In this document: positions 17,524-26,381 of the stretch, in pieces
Layout: each line of letters begins with the position of its first letter
How positions within the stretch are numbered: the stretch's first letter is position 1
Assembly (NCBI RefSeq): GCF_000943545.1
Contig: NZ_JTHP01000018.1
Location: forward strand, 26,853-90,852
Direction: 5' to 3'
Length of the DNA: 64,000 bases
From: Paenibacillus terrae
Lineage (GTDB): Bacteria; Bacillota; Bacilli; Paenibacillales; Paenibacillaceae
Translations under genes and position numbers: made by a program
Notes under the pieces: model-generated
Database searches by the model: none
Told to the model about the DNA's origin: nothing
Seen by the model: the letters and a program-made list of their open reading frames with translations, nothing else

Positions 17524-18747
17524 TTAAGGGGCTTCTTCTGCTTGTTTGTGGTCTTCGGCATGATAGGGCTTGTAACCGTTCTTGTACAGCATATACCACA
17601 TGATGGCGAATCCTATAAAGCCGAGCAAGGCAAAGAAGACACCTGCATTGTACATCATTTCGCCACCGAAATTCTGAAACAGCCAGCCTCCTGCAAAGCC
17701 TGCTACGATGCCAGATATCCCGCTCCACGTCAACGTATATACGGCCTGCCCGGATGAGCGGTAAGCTATCGGTGTGAACAGGACGGTCAACTGGGTGCCT
17801 ACATAGAAATATCCACCGAAGGTGACGCAATGAAGTGCCTGAATGAATACGATCTGAATCGGGTCCGTGGCCAAGGCCATGAGCTCCCAACGTAGAGCAA
17901 ACAGCAAACTGACAAGGGCCAGACAGCCGACCATCACTGTCATTTTTTTCTTCAAAAAGCGGTCGAACAGCAAAAAAACAATAATTTCGAATATCGATGA
18001 CATAAAGACAGCAAAACCCAGCATCAGCTTGGACCCGCCCAGTTCGGTGATATACAGGGACATAAAGGCGCTGTTGATCGAATTCGGAATGGATACCAAG
18101 ATACCCAACAAAATGAAAGATATAAAGTAACCGTTCATTAAAATGCTGCCAAAGCCACGCAAATGAATGGTTGCCGTTTCAACGCTGCTTTTCAGTGGTG
18201 GAATCGCCAGGGTACAGATCAGGGCAGCCAGAAGCAGCACAGTAAAGATGGTGGATATACTGGATATTCCCGTTTGGTCAATGATCAGGCCAGCCACTGC
18301 CGCCGTCACAGCCCAGCCGAAGGAACCCCATATGCGGAAGGAGCCGAATTTCCGGTCCGTGCCCTCAATGTAGCTGAGAATGAGACTGTTACTTTGGGCG
18401 AACAAGGGACTTTGGAAAAAATAAAAACCGATCATCGACACATAAATCATGACATACGTATGGACATGAAATAAAGCTTGCAGTAACAGTAATGTACCTG
18501 CAATCATAAACAGCAAAATACGCCGAAGATTACGGCTCTGGTCACTGGTATATCCCCAGAAGGGATTCGCGAATACTGATACAAAAGGCCCAATCGCCAT
18601 CAGGCTCCCGATCTCAAGCTTGTCCATGCCGATCTCTTGAAGATACAACGGGAAGAAGCTGGAGAAAATGACCATGGCTCCATACAGAAAAAAATTGTAC
18701 AGCTTTAAGGAGTATAGAGGAGTCTCTTGAATTTCTCTATTTTGCAA
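17524..18747 (-). CDS. MFS transporter (LacY/nucleoside-permease-like)
   Basis: Integral membrane protein with twelve predicted helices. PLYSLKLYNFFLYGAMVIFS starts helix 1, and FGSFRIWGSFGWAV is typical of the LacY/NupG-like MFS_1 subgroup. The start is ambiguous. A TTG at 18747 with AAAGGA ten bases upstream gives 407 residues and removes a polar 34-residue extension that an upstream TTG at 18849 would add. The C-terminus ends in a short charged tail. The substrate is unknown. It is transcribed divergently from mobA. Confidence 0.8.
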   Translation of the reverse strand: MQNREIQETPLYSLKLYNFFLYGAMVIFSSFFPLYLQEIGMDKLEIGSLMAIGPFVSVFANPFWGYTSDQSRNLRRILLFMIAGTLLLLQALFHVHTYVMIYVSMIGFYFFQSPLFAQSNSLILSYIEGTDRKFGSFRIWGSFGWAVTAAVAGLIIDQTGISSISTIFTVLLLAALICTLAIPPLKSSVETATIHLRGFGSILMNGYFISFILLGILVSIPNSINSAFMSLYITELGGSKLMLGFAVFMSSIFEIIVFLLFDRFLKKKMTVMVGCLALVSLLFALRWELMALATDPIQIVFIQALHCVTFGGYFYVGTQLTVLFTPIAYRSSGQAVYTLTWSGISGIVAGFAGGWLFQNFGGEMMYNAGVFFALLGFIGFAIMWYMLYKNGYKPYHAEDHKQAEEAP

Positions 18748-18942
18748 GGCAAGCCATTCCTTTCTTAGCCCGGTAGAGAATAAAGCATAGGATGCCGATC
18801 TATGGGAAGGTTCTCTATTCAATGTATCATGTGTTGAAAGGGTTAACAAACCAATAAATTAACAATTATGTAATATTAAATTTTGTCCAATAGTTCAAGG
18901 GGTTATTTATGAACTATTTCATTGAGAAAAGGGGATGTGGTC

Positions 18943-19623
18943 GTGAATGTGACTGGTATTATTGTCGCTGGAGGACGTTCCAGTCGAATGGGACAGGATA
19001 AGGCCCTGCTTGAGATTCAGGGAGCTACTATGCTTGAACGGACGGCTGCCGCTTTAGAGCAGGTGACCGAGCGGGTTATTGTCGTCACTCGTGACGGGCA
19101 GGGGTATGGGACGATTGGTTTGGAGAATGTACCTGATGTATACCCGGGCATGGGACCTTTGGGCGGCATCCATGCAGGTTTGTCTGCTTCTGGAACGGAG
19201 TGGGGCATCGTTATCGCTTGTGATATGCCTTTTGTACAGCCAGAGGTGCTGCATGTCCTGCTCGCTGTAACTGAGAAGTGGGCGGAGTTGCAAGGGACGA
19301 CAGAACCAGCATTGCAAGCTGTAATCTCTTCTGTGGACGGACGTATACACCCGTTGCTGGCTGTGTACCATCAGAGTGTGCTGCCGTCTGCCGAGGAATG
19401 TTTGCGCAGTGGACGACTTCGTCTCACTGATTGGTTAGACAAGCTGAACGTTCGTTATGCGAAGGTAGAGGATCTGCCGGGGGTGAGTGAAGACATATGG
19501 CATAAGGCCACATTTAACATGAATAATCCGCAGGATTACCAGCTTGCTATAGAGCAGTTGAAGCATAGCGTACAACAGGACACGCAGAACGTGAAAAACT
19601 TAAAGGAAACACAGGAGGATTAG
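18943..19623 (+). CDS. mobA: Molybdenum cofactor guanylyltransferase MobA
   Basis: Transfers GMP from GTP to molybdopterin, making the guanine dinucleotide cofactor used by DMSO-reductase family enzymes. The nucleotide-binding motif IIVAGGRSSRMGQDKALL is at about residues 6-23, followed by VPDVYPGMGPLGGIHAGL and IACDMPFVQP, both MobA hallmarks. GTG at 18943, with AAGGGG upstream, gives 226 residues; an in-frame TTG at 18922 is less likely. The molybdoenzyme at 9957 is the obvious client in this window. No other Moco genes are nearby. Confidence 0.92.
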   Translation: MNVTGIIVAGGRSSRMGQDKALLEIQGATMLERTAAALEQVTERVIVVTRDGQGYGTIGLENVPDVYPGMGPLGGIHAGLSASGTEWGIVIACDMPFVQPEVLHVLLAVTEKWAELQGTTEPALQAVISSVDGRIHPLLAVYHQSVLPSAEECLRSGRLRLTDWLDKLNVRYAKVEDLPGVSEDIWHKATFNMNNPQDYQLAIEQLKHSVQQDTQNVKNLKETQED

Positions 19624-19709
19624 GAACGTACAAGCTCTTTGTTCGAGAACTATTTAAGAGAGAAAATACCAGAGAGAATATGATGGAATGAATTTGGGGG
19701 AATATATTC

Positions 19710-20323
19710 ATGCTAGAAGCTGTTATCCATGCCGTTTTATTGGCATTAGGGCTGATTTTGCCCTTAGGGGTACAAAATGTATTTGTGTTTAACCAGGGGG
19801 CGTCCCAGTCACGGTTTCGCAATGCGTTGCCTGCCGTTATTACGGCAGGTGTCTGTGACACTGTCCTCATTGCGCTCGCTGTTGGGGGCGTATCCCTTAT
19901 TTTGCAGCGTTTCCTATGGCTTACGAATGTGCTCTATGCAGCAGGCTGTTTGTTTCTGCTCTATATGGCTTGGACCCTTTGGAAGTCGAAGACAGCTTCC
20001 TCGGGAGAAAGCCAGCCTATGCCGCCAAAGCGGCAGATGATTTTTGCCGCTTCAGTATCCTTACTGAATCCTCATGCCATTCTGGATACCGTCGGCGTGA
20101 TTGGAACCAGTTCTCTTCAATATGACGGGGGGAACGCTGGGCTTTCGGACTAGCCGCCGTGTCGGTATCGTGGATATGGTTTATTGGTTTGGCGACGGCC
20201 GGACGTCTTGTAGGACGTATGGATTCAGAAGGAAGATTCGGCATCATGCTCAATAAAATATCGGCCTTGATTATTTTAGGTCTGGCTATTTATATGGCGG
20301 TAAATTTCATGAACAGCATATGA
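19710..20323 (+). pseudogene. LysE family amino-acid exporter, frameshifted
   Basis: A membrane protein of the LysE/ArgO exporter family. It begins HAVLLALGLILPLGVQNVFV, a LysE hallmark, and runs to SSLQYDGG, where the frame is lost at a G6 tract (20127-20132). One extra G would join it to the remaining frame GERWAFGLAAVSVSWIWF ... AVNFMNSI, which ends at 20323 and restores a normal length of about 205 residues. GGGGG upstream of ATG 19710 is a fair ribosome site. It may be a real disruption, slippage-based phase variation or a sequencing error. It follows mobA by 86 bases. Confidence 0.8.
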
Positions 20324-20334
20324 TCCAAACCTTG

Positions 20335-20799
20335 TTACAAGAAAAATTTCAGTAAAGCGAATACCCCGCTTAAAGCGAAGGGAACACCGATCAGAAACAG
20401 CATAACGGCAAGGCAGCCTGCACCATTTACACCGCCTGCAATTAGGGCATCACGAGGGTTCGCCGGATTGTATAATACGTTAATCTTTCTTCCAACCCTG
20501 TTGAAGCTCAGATTGGTGCTATAAGGATTCCAGAATTCTACGACTTCACCTGAAGTGGTGTAGAAGCGTACTTTCAATCGGCGGGTGTAGCTGGTATCTA
20601 CCGGATCATCACGGTCAAAGGGAACGACATCAACGTCGACTTCGATATGCGCATCCACGATTTGCCCCTTGGTACGAACCCAATGGCGTTTGCGATAGCG
20701 ATGGCGGCGGATCGTTCTGAATCCAAAATAGATGAGTACCAGTCCAAGCAAGCTGAAGAACGGCATCAGCAGTTCGGAGCTAAAATGAAACCAATACAC
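20335..20799 (-). CDS. DUF3592-like membrane protein
   Basis: A 154-residue protein with a hydrophobic helix near each end (LLMPFFSLLGLVLIYFGF and CLAVMLFLIGVPFALSGVFA) flanking a polar beta-rich domain containing RTKGQIVDA, VRFYTTSGEVVEF and INVLYNPANPRDA. This is the DUF3592 layout; function unknown. The start is uncertain. GTG at 20799 is the first standard in-frame codon, but AAAGGAG lies about 28 bases upstream, nearer to an in-frame ATC or ATT. A long-hairpin repeat lies about 40 bases upstream of the start. Confidence 0.7.
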   Translation of the reverse strand: MYWFHFSSELLMPFFSLLGLVLIYFGFRTIRRHRYRKRHWVRTKGQIVDAHIEVDVDVVPFDRDDPVDTSYTRRLKVRFYTTSGEVVEFWNPYSTNLSFNRVGRKINVLYNPANPRDALIAGGVNGAGCLAVMLFLIGVPFALSGVFALLKFFL

Positions 20800-20840
20800 A
20801 CTGAAATCAATTGAGATGGTAATCTACTCCTTTGCATAGT

Positions 20841-20960
20841 TGAATCAATTTCATAAATGATTAAGCCAACGAAATGTATACTACATATAGACAAACTAAA
20901 CCATTTTGATCTATATGTACTCTTAATTAAAGCTACTGAGGGTATTATGAAATTGATTCA
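20841..20960. repeat. Long-hairpin element, copy 2
   Basis: A 120-bp imperfect palindrome with perfect 16-bp outer arms (20841-20856 and 20945-20960). The inner hairpin pairs TACATATAGA with TCTATATGTA, then CAAA with TTTG, around the loop CTAAACCAT. Compared with copy 1 at 8534-8649, the TAAACC loop and TATAGA/TCTATA core are identical, while paired positions change together (T-A to C-G, G-C to A-T). No gene is seen in it. The remaining intergenic sequence to 21090 is AT-rich with nothing recognised. Confidence 0.65.
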
Positions 20961-21090
20961 GTTTAATATTAAATATAATTTCGTGACCATCCATGTTGGT
21001 GAAAAAGGTAGCTTATCAATATATCGGTCCTTTATTAAAATCGTTTTAATTCTTGCAGATTGATCATAGATCGGAGTTAAGTGAAATATG

Positions 21091-21123
21091 AAAAAGCCCA
21101 CTTCCTAGGGAAGCGGACTTTTC
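21091..21123 (-). terminator. Terminator of the VOC family gene
   Basis: AAAGTCCGCTTCC and GGAAGTGGGCTTT (minus strand) form a stem with a CTA loop followed by a T-run, downstream of the gene ending at 21164. Confidence 0.78.
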
Positions 21124-21163
21124 AGTAAATTTGAAATCATGCTTATAACGATGCTGGCTATTT

Positions 21164-21619
21164 TTAGTTGGAATAAGACATATCAAAATCTACATCCTCG
21201 ATAAATTCGATAACCTCGCCATTGGGGCTGTAGATCACAGCGTTTTTTACCACCAGAGGGGGTTCACCAAGCGTGAGCTGATCCGGTTTTACAAAGGTTC
21301 TTGCTCCATGAGCAAGGGCTTTTTGGTATATTTCGTTTACATCATCCACATAAAATGCGAAGTGCAGCAAAGCACCGTGGGCAATTTCATCCTCGGAGGA
21401 AGCTTTTTTTCCTTGAGCAGGAATGACTGCATCATTATCAAAAATTTCAAGACAGGTTCTTTGATCAGGTGAAATGAGCATGGAAGCTTCCCGAATTTGA
21501 AAGGACGGCAGACTCCAATGATGTCCTCTTTTAAATCCCAACACCTCCGTATAAAATGCAATGGTTGCTTGATAATCCTGGGCTTGGATTGCCACATGTG
21601 CAAGACCCTTCACGCTCAT
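21164..21619 (-). CDS. VOC family (glyoxalase/bleomycin-resistance fold) protein
   Basis: A 151-residue single-module vicinal oxygen chelate protein. LAHVAIQAQDYQATIAFYTE opens the first beta-alpha-beta module with a metal-ligand His. LHFAFYVDDVNEIYQKAL opens the second, and YSPNGEVIEFIE supplies the closing Glu. The metal-binding pattern is of the lactoylglutathione lyase or dioxygenase type, but the substrate is not evident. AGGGGAGA lies upstream of the ATG. It is divergent from an Lrp regulator gene 160 bases away. Confidence 0.82.
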   Translation of the reverse strand: MSVKGLAHVAIQAQDYQATIAFYTEVLGFKRGHHWSLPSFQIREASMLISPDQRTCLEIFDNDAVIPAQGKKASSEDEIAHGALLHFAFYVDDVNEIYQKALAHGARTFVKPDQLTLGEPPLVVKNAVIYSPNGEVIEFIEDVDFDMSYSN

Positions 21620-21778
21620 TCAGAATCTCCCCTTACATATAAGTTAACCTTATTATATGAATAATAATACGGTTCATATATATGAAAAATGAGGAGTTTA
21701 TACTATATTAGTGATTGAATAAAAGTTAATTTGCACAAAAAACATTACTTTTTAAGATCGAAGCAGGAGGTGCTTGAT

Positions 21779-22213
21779 ATGCATCATCACATAGACGATA
21801 TTGATCACAAAATTATGCAGTTGCTTCAGCATGATGCCCGGATATCTATTTCCCAGATCAGTAAAGAAATCTCGATGTCTCAACCTTCCGTTAAAGAAAG
21901 AATGATGAAGCTGGAGGAACGAGGCATTATTTCCGGGTATAGCACCGTATTTAATTTACGGGAGCTGAATCGTGGGACGACCACGTTTATTCTATTAAAG
22001 ACAGAGTATTGCCAGGAGCTGGTAGATTTTTGTAGAGCAGCGAAGGAGGTCACCGATTTATTTCGCATCAGCGGGGAATTTAATTATCTCATCAAGGTAC
22101 AAACCGCGTCGGTAGAGGAAATTGCAGAGTTTCAGGATTCACTGGTCAAGTTAGGCCCTTCGAAGTCGCATATTTGTATGAAAAATATACTGGAAAACAG
22201 GGTTTTGCTGTAA
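21779..22213 (+). CDS. Lrp/AsnC family transcriptional regulator
   Basis: A 144-residue regulator. An N-terminal helix-turn-helix (DIDHKIMQLLQHDARISISQ ... QPSVKERMMKLEERGII) is followed by an RAM/AsnC ligand domain (FRISGEFNYLIKVQTASVEE). The ATG at 21779 has AGGAGG eight bases upstream; an in-frame TTG at 21731 is not needed. It lies divergent to the VOC gene, which it may control, and just downstream of a LysE-type exporter gene region. Lrp proteins often control amino-acid exporters, so the lysE relic at 19710 is a possible former target. Confidence 0.88.
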   Translation: MHHHIDDIDHKIMQLLQHDARISISQISKEISMSQPSVKERMMKLEERGIISGYSTVFNLRELNRGTTTFILLKTEYCQELVDFCRAAKEVTDLFRISGEFNYLIKVQTASVEEIAEFQDSLVKLGPSKSHICMKNILENRVLL

Positions 22214-22283
22214 GTCAGTCGGAGAACAGGACATTTCGAGCATCAAACATTCGCAACATCGAACAAACGAATATTTGGATGGA

Positions 22284-22317
22284 TAAAAAAAGTGACGCCG
22301 ATTACAACAGCGTCACT
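22284..22317 (-). terminator. Terminator overlapping the 3' end of fruK
   Basis: AGTGACGC and GCGTCACT form an 8-bp stem with an 11-base loop and a T7 run on the minus strand. The upstream arm lies inside the last codons of the kinase gene. Confidence 0.85.
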
Positions 22318-23234
22318 GTAATACCCTGCTCCAGACGTTGCACGTCCTGGAGCTCGATCTTTCCGGCCATGGCGTGCAACGCCGCCGCCGTGCCGCAGGC
22401 CGCTCCCCGCCGCAGCATGGCCGGGAGCTCCAGCCCCGCCACCGCGCCGGTGACCAGCCCGGCGACCATGGCGTCACCGCTGCCGAGCGCGCTGACAATG
22501 TCCGCGTTCGGCAGGCTCACGCGGTAGCGTGCCTCGCGCGTCACCGCCAGCGCTCCGCGCGCGCCGAGCGAGATGACAGCCAGCTGCGCTCCGGCCTCCA
22601 GCAGCTGCGCTGCCGCCGCATCAGCGGCATCCGCGCGCGCTGCGTCGATGCCGGCGAAGCGCGCGGCCTCGACCTCGTTAGGCTTCACGAGGTCGGGCCT
22701 TCCGCGCAGCCCCAGGCGCAAGGCCTCGCCGCTCGCGTCCAGCGCCACTCGCGCACCGCGCGCCTTCGCCAGCGTGCACAGCTCGGCGTACAGATCCGGC
22801 GGGCAGCCCGGAGGCAGGCTACCCGAGAACACGACCCAAGCCGAGTCCGCGGCAAGGGTCGTGATTTTGCGTCGCAGCGTGGCCAGCTCAAGCGGCCCGA
22901 TAGTCGGGCCGCTTTCGATCAGCTCGGTCTGCGTGCGTGTGGACGGGTCGAGAACGGTAATGGCGAGACGGGTTTCCCCCTGCGCCGTTTCGATGAAATC
23001 GGCGCTTACGCCTTCCGCGTTCAACCCGTCGGTGAGCAGCCGTCCGGTGTGTCCGGCGGCAAACCCTGTCGCCCGCACAGGCTCGCCCAAAGTGCGAATG
23101 ACGCGGGAGGCATTCACGCCTTTGCCGCCCGGCACCGTCAGGCCGCCCTCGATCCGGTGGACGGCATTCAGACCGAAGCCTGCAACCGTGTAGATTTTAT
23201 CCACAGCCGCGTTAAGCGTTACGGTGGTAATCAC
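22302..23234 (-). CDS. fruK: 1-phosphofructokinase family sugar kinase (PfkB fold)
   Basis: Phosphorylates a sugar phosphate such as fructose-1-phosphate or tagatose-6-phosphate. The 310 residues show ITTVTLNAAVDK at the start, the GGKGVNASRVIRTLG signature (about 36-50), VVFSGSLPPG, LVKPNEVE and the catalytic loop SALGSGDAMVAG with its Asp base near the C-terminus. Base composition is strikingly GC-rich through most of the gene compared with flanks. The usual fructose PTS and DeoR neighbours are missing; it follows a tetR-SMR-SMR set on the same strand. LacC-type tagatose-6-phosphate kinase is the alternative. Confidence 0.85.
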   Translation of the reverse strand: MITTVTLNAAVDKIYTVAGFGLNAVHRIEGGLTVPGGKGVNASRVIRTLGEPVRATGFAAGHTGRLLTDGLNAEGVSADFIETAQGETRLAITVLDPSTRTQTELIESGPTIGPLELATLRRKITTLAADSAWVVFSGSLPPGCPPDLYAELCTLAKARGARVALDASGEALRLGLRGRPDLVKPNEVEAARFAGIDAARADAADAAAAQLLEAGAQLAVISLGARGALAVTREARYRVSLPNADIVSALGSGDAMVAGLVTGAVAGLELPAMLRRGAACGTAAALHAMAGKIELQDVQRLEQGITVTLL

Positions 23235-23248
23235 AAGGCATCACTCCT

Positions 23249-23563
23249 TTAAGAAATTAGCTTTAAACCCAGTGCTGCGGCAAGAATCATAGCGATGAAC
23301 AGGACACGCAATATGCTTTTTTGTTCACCGTACAAGAACATGCCTGTAATCGTGCTGCCGACCGTTCCGATGCCTGTCCATACCGCGTAGGAAGTTCCCA
23401 TAGGCATACTCTTCATGGCGTAGCTGAGCAGCGAGAAGCTAATGACAAAAGATAGAACCATGAGCATGAGTGCTTTCCAGCCCTTGCCAACCGTAACTCC
23501 TTTCATGCCAATGACTCCAAACACTTCCGAGCATCCCGCGATAACCAATGCAATCCAAGCCAT
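23249..23563 (-). CDS. Small multidrug resistance (SMR) family subunit, YkkD-like
   Basis: A four-helix membrane protein of 104 residues. It begins AWIALVIAGCSEVFGVIGMK with the conserved membrane Glu of SMR proteins (EVFG), and has MPMGTSYAVWTGIGTVGS, the family signature. Its start overlaps the stop of the upstream SMR gene as TAATG, so the two are translationally coupled and probably form a heteromeric exporter like YkkCD. Paired SMRs export guanidinium or cationic drugs. It belongs to the operon started by tetR. Confidence 0.88.
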   Translation of the reverse strand: MAWIALVIAGCSEVFGVIGMKGVTVGKGWKALMLMVLSFVISFSLLSYAMKSMPMGTSYAVWTGIGTVGSTITGMFLYGEQKSILRVLFIAMILAAALGLKLIS

Positions 23564-23904
23564 TATGCGCCACTCCCTTCCTGAGCATCCCGGTCAGTAA
23601 CCAATTTCAGGCCTACGACACCTGCCAGCAAAAGCGCGATTAACAGTGTTTTGGACCATTGAAACGGTTCCCCGAACAGTAGCATTTCACCTACAACGGT
23701 CCCGCCTGTTCCAAGTCCGGTAAATACAGCGTACACCGTGCCTACAGGCAAACGGCTGGCCGCTTTCATGATCAAATAAAAGCTGGCTATCATAGCCAGC
23801 ACGGTTACAATCCAGGCGAGTGCAGAATCTGCGTGCTTCAGACCCGAGACCCATACGACCTCAATAAGGCCACCTATAAAAACATAAATCCAGCTGCGAT
23901 TCAT
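23563..23904 (-). CDS. Small multidrug resistance (SMR) family subunit, YkkC-like
   Basis: A four-helix membrane protein of 113 residues. It shows [20 protein letters not shown] with the essential membrane Glu and [19 protein letters not shown], the SMR signature. The longer hydrophilic C-terminus ([10 protein letters not shown]) is usual for one partner of a pair. It lies between tetR (64 bases upstream) and the second SMR gene (overlapping). The guanidine-I riboswitch that precedes ykkCD in many Firmicutes is not seen in the short gap, so control appears to be by the TetR protein. Confidence 0.88.
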   Translation of the reverse strand: MNRSWIYVFIGGLIEVVWVSGLKHADSALAWIVTVLAMIASFYLIMKAASRLPVGTVYAVFTGLGTGGTVVGEMLLFGEPFQWSKTLLIALLLAGVVGLKLVTDRDAQEGSGA

Positions 23905-23967
23905 GATGAGCGTTCCCCTTTAAATATAGAATAGTTGTAAATTAATCACTCGTTATGTTCTTGTTCT

Positions 23968-24570
23968 TCACGCTTCATGAGGCGGGGTTAACGTAATCCC
24001 GCGCCAAAAAATAGGCCATGCAGCTTTCAATCTTCGGTGGTAGTTCAGGCTGCCACTATAGAGCAGTTCCACCATGATTCCGTCCAGCAGTGTTATGAAG
24101 GATAGAGCCATATCCACTGGCTCCATATGTCCAAAGGGTTCCCTATCTCGTGCATTCCGGAGGATGCGAGTTAATTTTCGCTCCATATTTTCCAGAAAAG
24201 GATTAACAATATCCAGAACCTCGGAATACAAAGACACAGGCGGTAAGAAGGAAAAGCGAAGCATAAACTTGGCTGTGTTGTTGCTCTCATATTCCTGTCC
24301 CATCCAAAACAGGAAGTCATGCAGCGTATGCTCCAGCGGCTGATCTCTGCGTTCCGAAAAGTATTCAAAAATACGTAAATTCTGCTCTTGAAAAGCGTAC
24401 CTCGCCACCTGTAGAAACAGATCCTCCTTGCCTTGAAAATGCGCATATATAGAAGGTTTTCGAATACCTACCTCAGCGGCAATATTGCTTAAGGATGCCC
24501 CCTCATACCCATTGGCGGCAAATTGGAAAAGAGCGGCTTTTCGAATGTCTTCCATTCCCATCATTTTCAC
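23968..24570 (-). CDS. TetR family transcriptional regulator
   Basis: A 200-residue repressor. The N-terminal helix-turn-helix reads [20 protein letters not shown] ... [20 protein letters not shown], the classic TetR_N pattern, followed by a helical ligand domain. The first codon is GTG at 24570, with in-frame ATGs two and three codons later. A CTAACG-N2-CGTTAG operator sits a few bases upstream, so it probably represses its own operon with the two SMR exporter genes and perhaps fruK. Confidence 0.88.
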   Translation of the reverse strand: MKMMGMEDIRKAALFQFAANGYEGASLSNIAAEVGIRKPSIYAHFQGKEDLFLQVARYAFQEQNLRIFEYFSERRDQPLEHTLHDFLFWMGQEYESNNTAKFMLRFSFLPPVSLYSEVLDIVNPFLENMERKLTRILRNARDREPFGHMEPVDMALSFITLLDGIMVELLYSGSLNYHRRLKAAWPIFWRGITLTPPHEA

Positions 24571-24574
24571 CTAC

Positions 24575-24588
24575 CTAACGTTCGTTAG
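24575..24588. promoter_or_regulatory. TetR-type operator
   Basis: CTAACG-TT-CGTTAG is a perfect 6-2-6 palindrome directly upstream of the tetR start. It closely resembles operators of multidrug-exporter TetR repressors. Confidence 0.75.
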
Positions 24589-24827
24589 TTTATTTTTGCA
24601 CGAAAAAAAGTAAGTGTCAACCCGGGTTTATCCGGTTTTGTTTTGAGTTTTTCTACGGATTCTTTTTTTCTTCATAAATCTTAACAAAAAAGTGGGAAGA
24701 AATAAGGTGCTCATGTACAATATAATGAAGATGTCTATTTTTTAAAGATGAATCATCCAGTTCATATATACAGTGTCTGTTTCTTGCTGCTTGATGAGGA
24801 TGCAGTGCATTGGAAATGAGGTAAATT

Positions 24828-26339
24828 ATGAGGCGAAGCTTACTGGCCGTGTTAATTGCGGCTATGGTTTTTGGTATTTATTATTTTGGCTTGTTTAATT
24901 CCATCGGCACAAATGAAGGAACCGTCATCAGTATCTTTTCTACCCTGTCGGTTATCTCCATCAGTCTGATTATTTTTTCGGAGAATCGTAATCCTTCCAC
25001 CACGATGTCCTGGATTTTGCTGCTGGCCCTGCTGCCAGTGGTTGGACTTCCTCTTTATTTTTTGTTTGGGCAAAATGTGTTCAAACGCCGTAAGTATAAC
25101 AAAAAGGCATTGCGTGACCAGCAGGCTTACGACCGTATTGAGAAGGATGCCATGCACGTCAAACGGGACTTGACCTATTTTACCGATGAGCAGCAGCAGT
25201 TGATGCGTTTGGCACGCAGGCTGGCCCGTTCCCCGATTTATTTTGCGGCGGAAACCCAAATCTTGAACAACGGAGATGAAACCTTCTCCACACTATTGGC
25301 GGAACTACGCAAGGCAGAGCATCATATCCACATGGAATACTACATTTTTCGGTCGGATGATATCGGCACCAGCATTCAGGAAATCTTGATCGAAAAGGCC
25401 AAAGCTGGCGTCAAGGTGCGGTTTATGTACGATGCGGTGGGCAGCATTCAGCTGTCGAAGACTTTCTTGAAGGAAATGCGGGATGCGGGGGTAGAAGTCG
25501 TCGCTTATGGCGGCGCACGGATCTTGTTCTTTTCCAGTCGGGTAAACTACCGTAATCACCGTAAAATTGTGGTTATCGACGGCAATATTGGATTGATCGG
25601 CGGTCTGAATGTAGGGGATGAGTACCTCAGCCGCAACAAAGCCTACGGCTTTTGGCGTGACACGCACATGGTCGTAAAGGGCGAGGCTGTGCGGACGCTG
25701 CAACTTATATTTTTGCAGGACTGGCTTCATATGACGGGTGAATCGGTGCTGGATAAGGAATATCTGTCCCCCAAAATCGAGCCAATTACGGACGGAGGCG
25801 TGCAGATTATTGCCAGCGGCCCGGATAATGAGCGAAGAGTGCTCAAAAATCTGTTCTTCTCCATGATCACATCCGCCCGCAAATCGGTATGGATTGCCAC
25901 GCCTTACTTTATCCCGGATGAAGATATTTTGACCGCACTGCGGATGGCGGCTCTGTCCGGTTTGGACGTGCGGATTCTGTTTCCTGCGAAACCGGACAAG
26001 TGGCTGCCGTTCCTCGCATCCCATTCGTACTTTCAAACGTTGCTGGAGGTTGGGGTCAAGGTATATGAGTATGAAAAAGGCTTCCTTCACTCCAAGCTCC
26101 TCATTATTGACGGGGAGGTTGCGACCATCGGGACGGCTAATATGGACATGCGTAGCTTCCACCTGAATTTTGAAGTGAACGCTCTGTTGATCCGAACTCA
26201 TAGTGTACAGCAGATGGTGGCGGATTATGAGCGGGATTTGCAGTCTGCCAGCCTGATCGTCCGCGAGGAATTTATGAAAAAGCGTCTGTTCAAGCGTTTG
26301 ATGGAATCCCTCGCCCGGCTGCTTTCACCGCTGCTGTAG
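24828..26339 (+). CDS. cls: Cardiolipin synthase
   Basis: Membrane enzyme joining two phosphatidylglycerols into cardiolipin. The 503 residues have two N-terminal transmembrane helices (about 4-20 and 32-50), a third hydrophobic stretch near 61-80, and two phospholipase D HKD motifs: H244-x-K246-x4-D251 and H421-x-K423-x4-D428. Both are intact, as expected for bacterial ClsA. AATGAGGT lies before the ATG and TATAAT at 24721 may be its -10. It converges on a second PLD-fold gene. Confidence 0.93.
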   Translation: MRRSLLAVLIAAMVFGIYYFGLFNSIGTNEGTVISIFSTLSVISISLIIFSENRNPSTTMSWILLLALLPVVGLPLYFLFGQNVFKRRKYNKKALRDQQAYDRIEKDAMHVKRDLTYFTDEQQQLMRLARRLARSPIYFAAETQILNNGDETFSTLLAELRKAEHHIHMEYYIFRSDDIGTSIQEILIEKAKAGVKVRFMYDAVGSIQLSKTFLKEMRDAGVEVVAYGGARILFFSSRVNYRNHRKIVVIDGNIGLIGGLNVGDEYLSRNKAYGFWRDTHMVVKGEAVRTLQLIFLQDWLHMTGESVLDKEYLSPKIEPITDGGVQIIASGPDNERRVLKNLFFSMITSARKSVWIATPYFIPDEDILTALRMAALSGLDVRILFPAKPDKWLPFLASHSYFQTLLEVGVKVYEYEKGFLHSKLLIIDGEVATIGTANMDMRSFHLNFEVNALLIRTHSVQQMVADYERDLQSASLIVREEFMKKRLFKRLMESLARLLSPLL

Positions 26340-26381
26340 GTTTGATGAATAAAGTAAGCACGCTACAGTGCCATCTCAATT

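Noticed and set aside
17345..17890. Minus-strand frame of 181 codons overlapping the MFS gene
   Set aside because: Out of frame with the clear MFS protein, low-complexity translation and it crosses the terminator at 17386.
20857..21063. Open frame of 68 codons across the second hairpin element
   Set aside because: No ribosome site, and similarity to the copy at 8534 is confined to the structured core.
22338..23252. Long plus-strand open frame of 304 codons opposite fruK
   Set aside because: High GC on the fruK strand leaves few stops on the other strand; the Arg-rich translation has no domain, and the minus-strand kinase has full motifs.
23905..23967. Guanidine-I riboswitch before the paired SMR genes
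   Set aside because: Only 63 bases separate tetR from the SMR gene and no conserved ykkC motif was found.
24600..24827. Promoter search upstream of cls
   Set aside because: TATAAT at 24721 lacks a credible -35 at the right distance, so no full promoter was listed.
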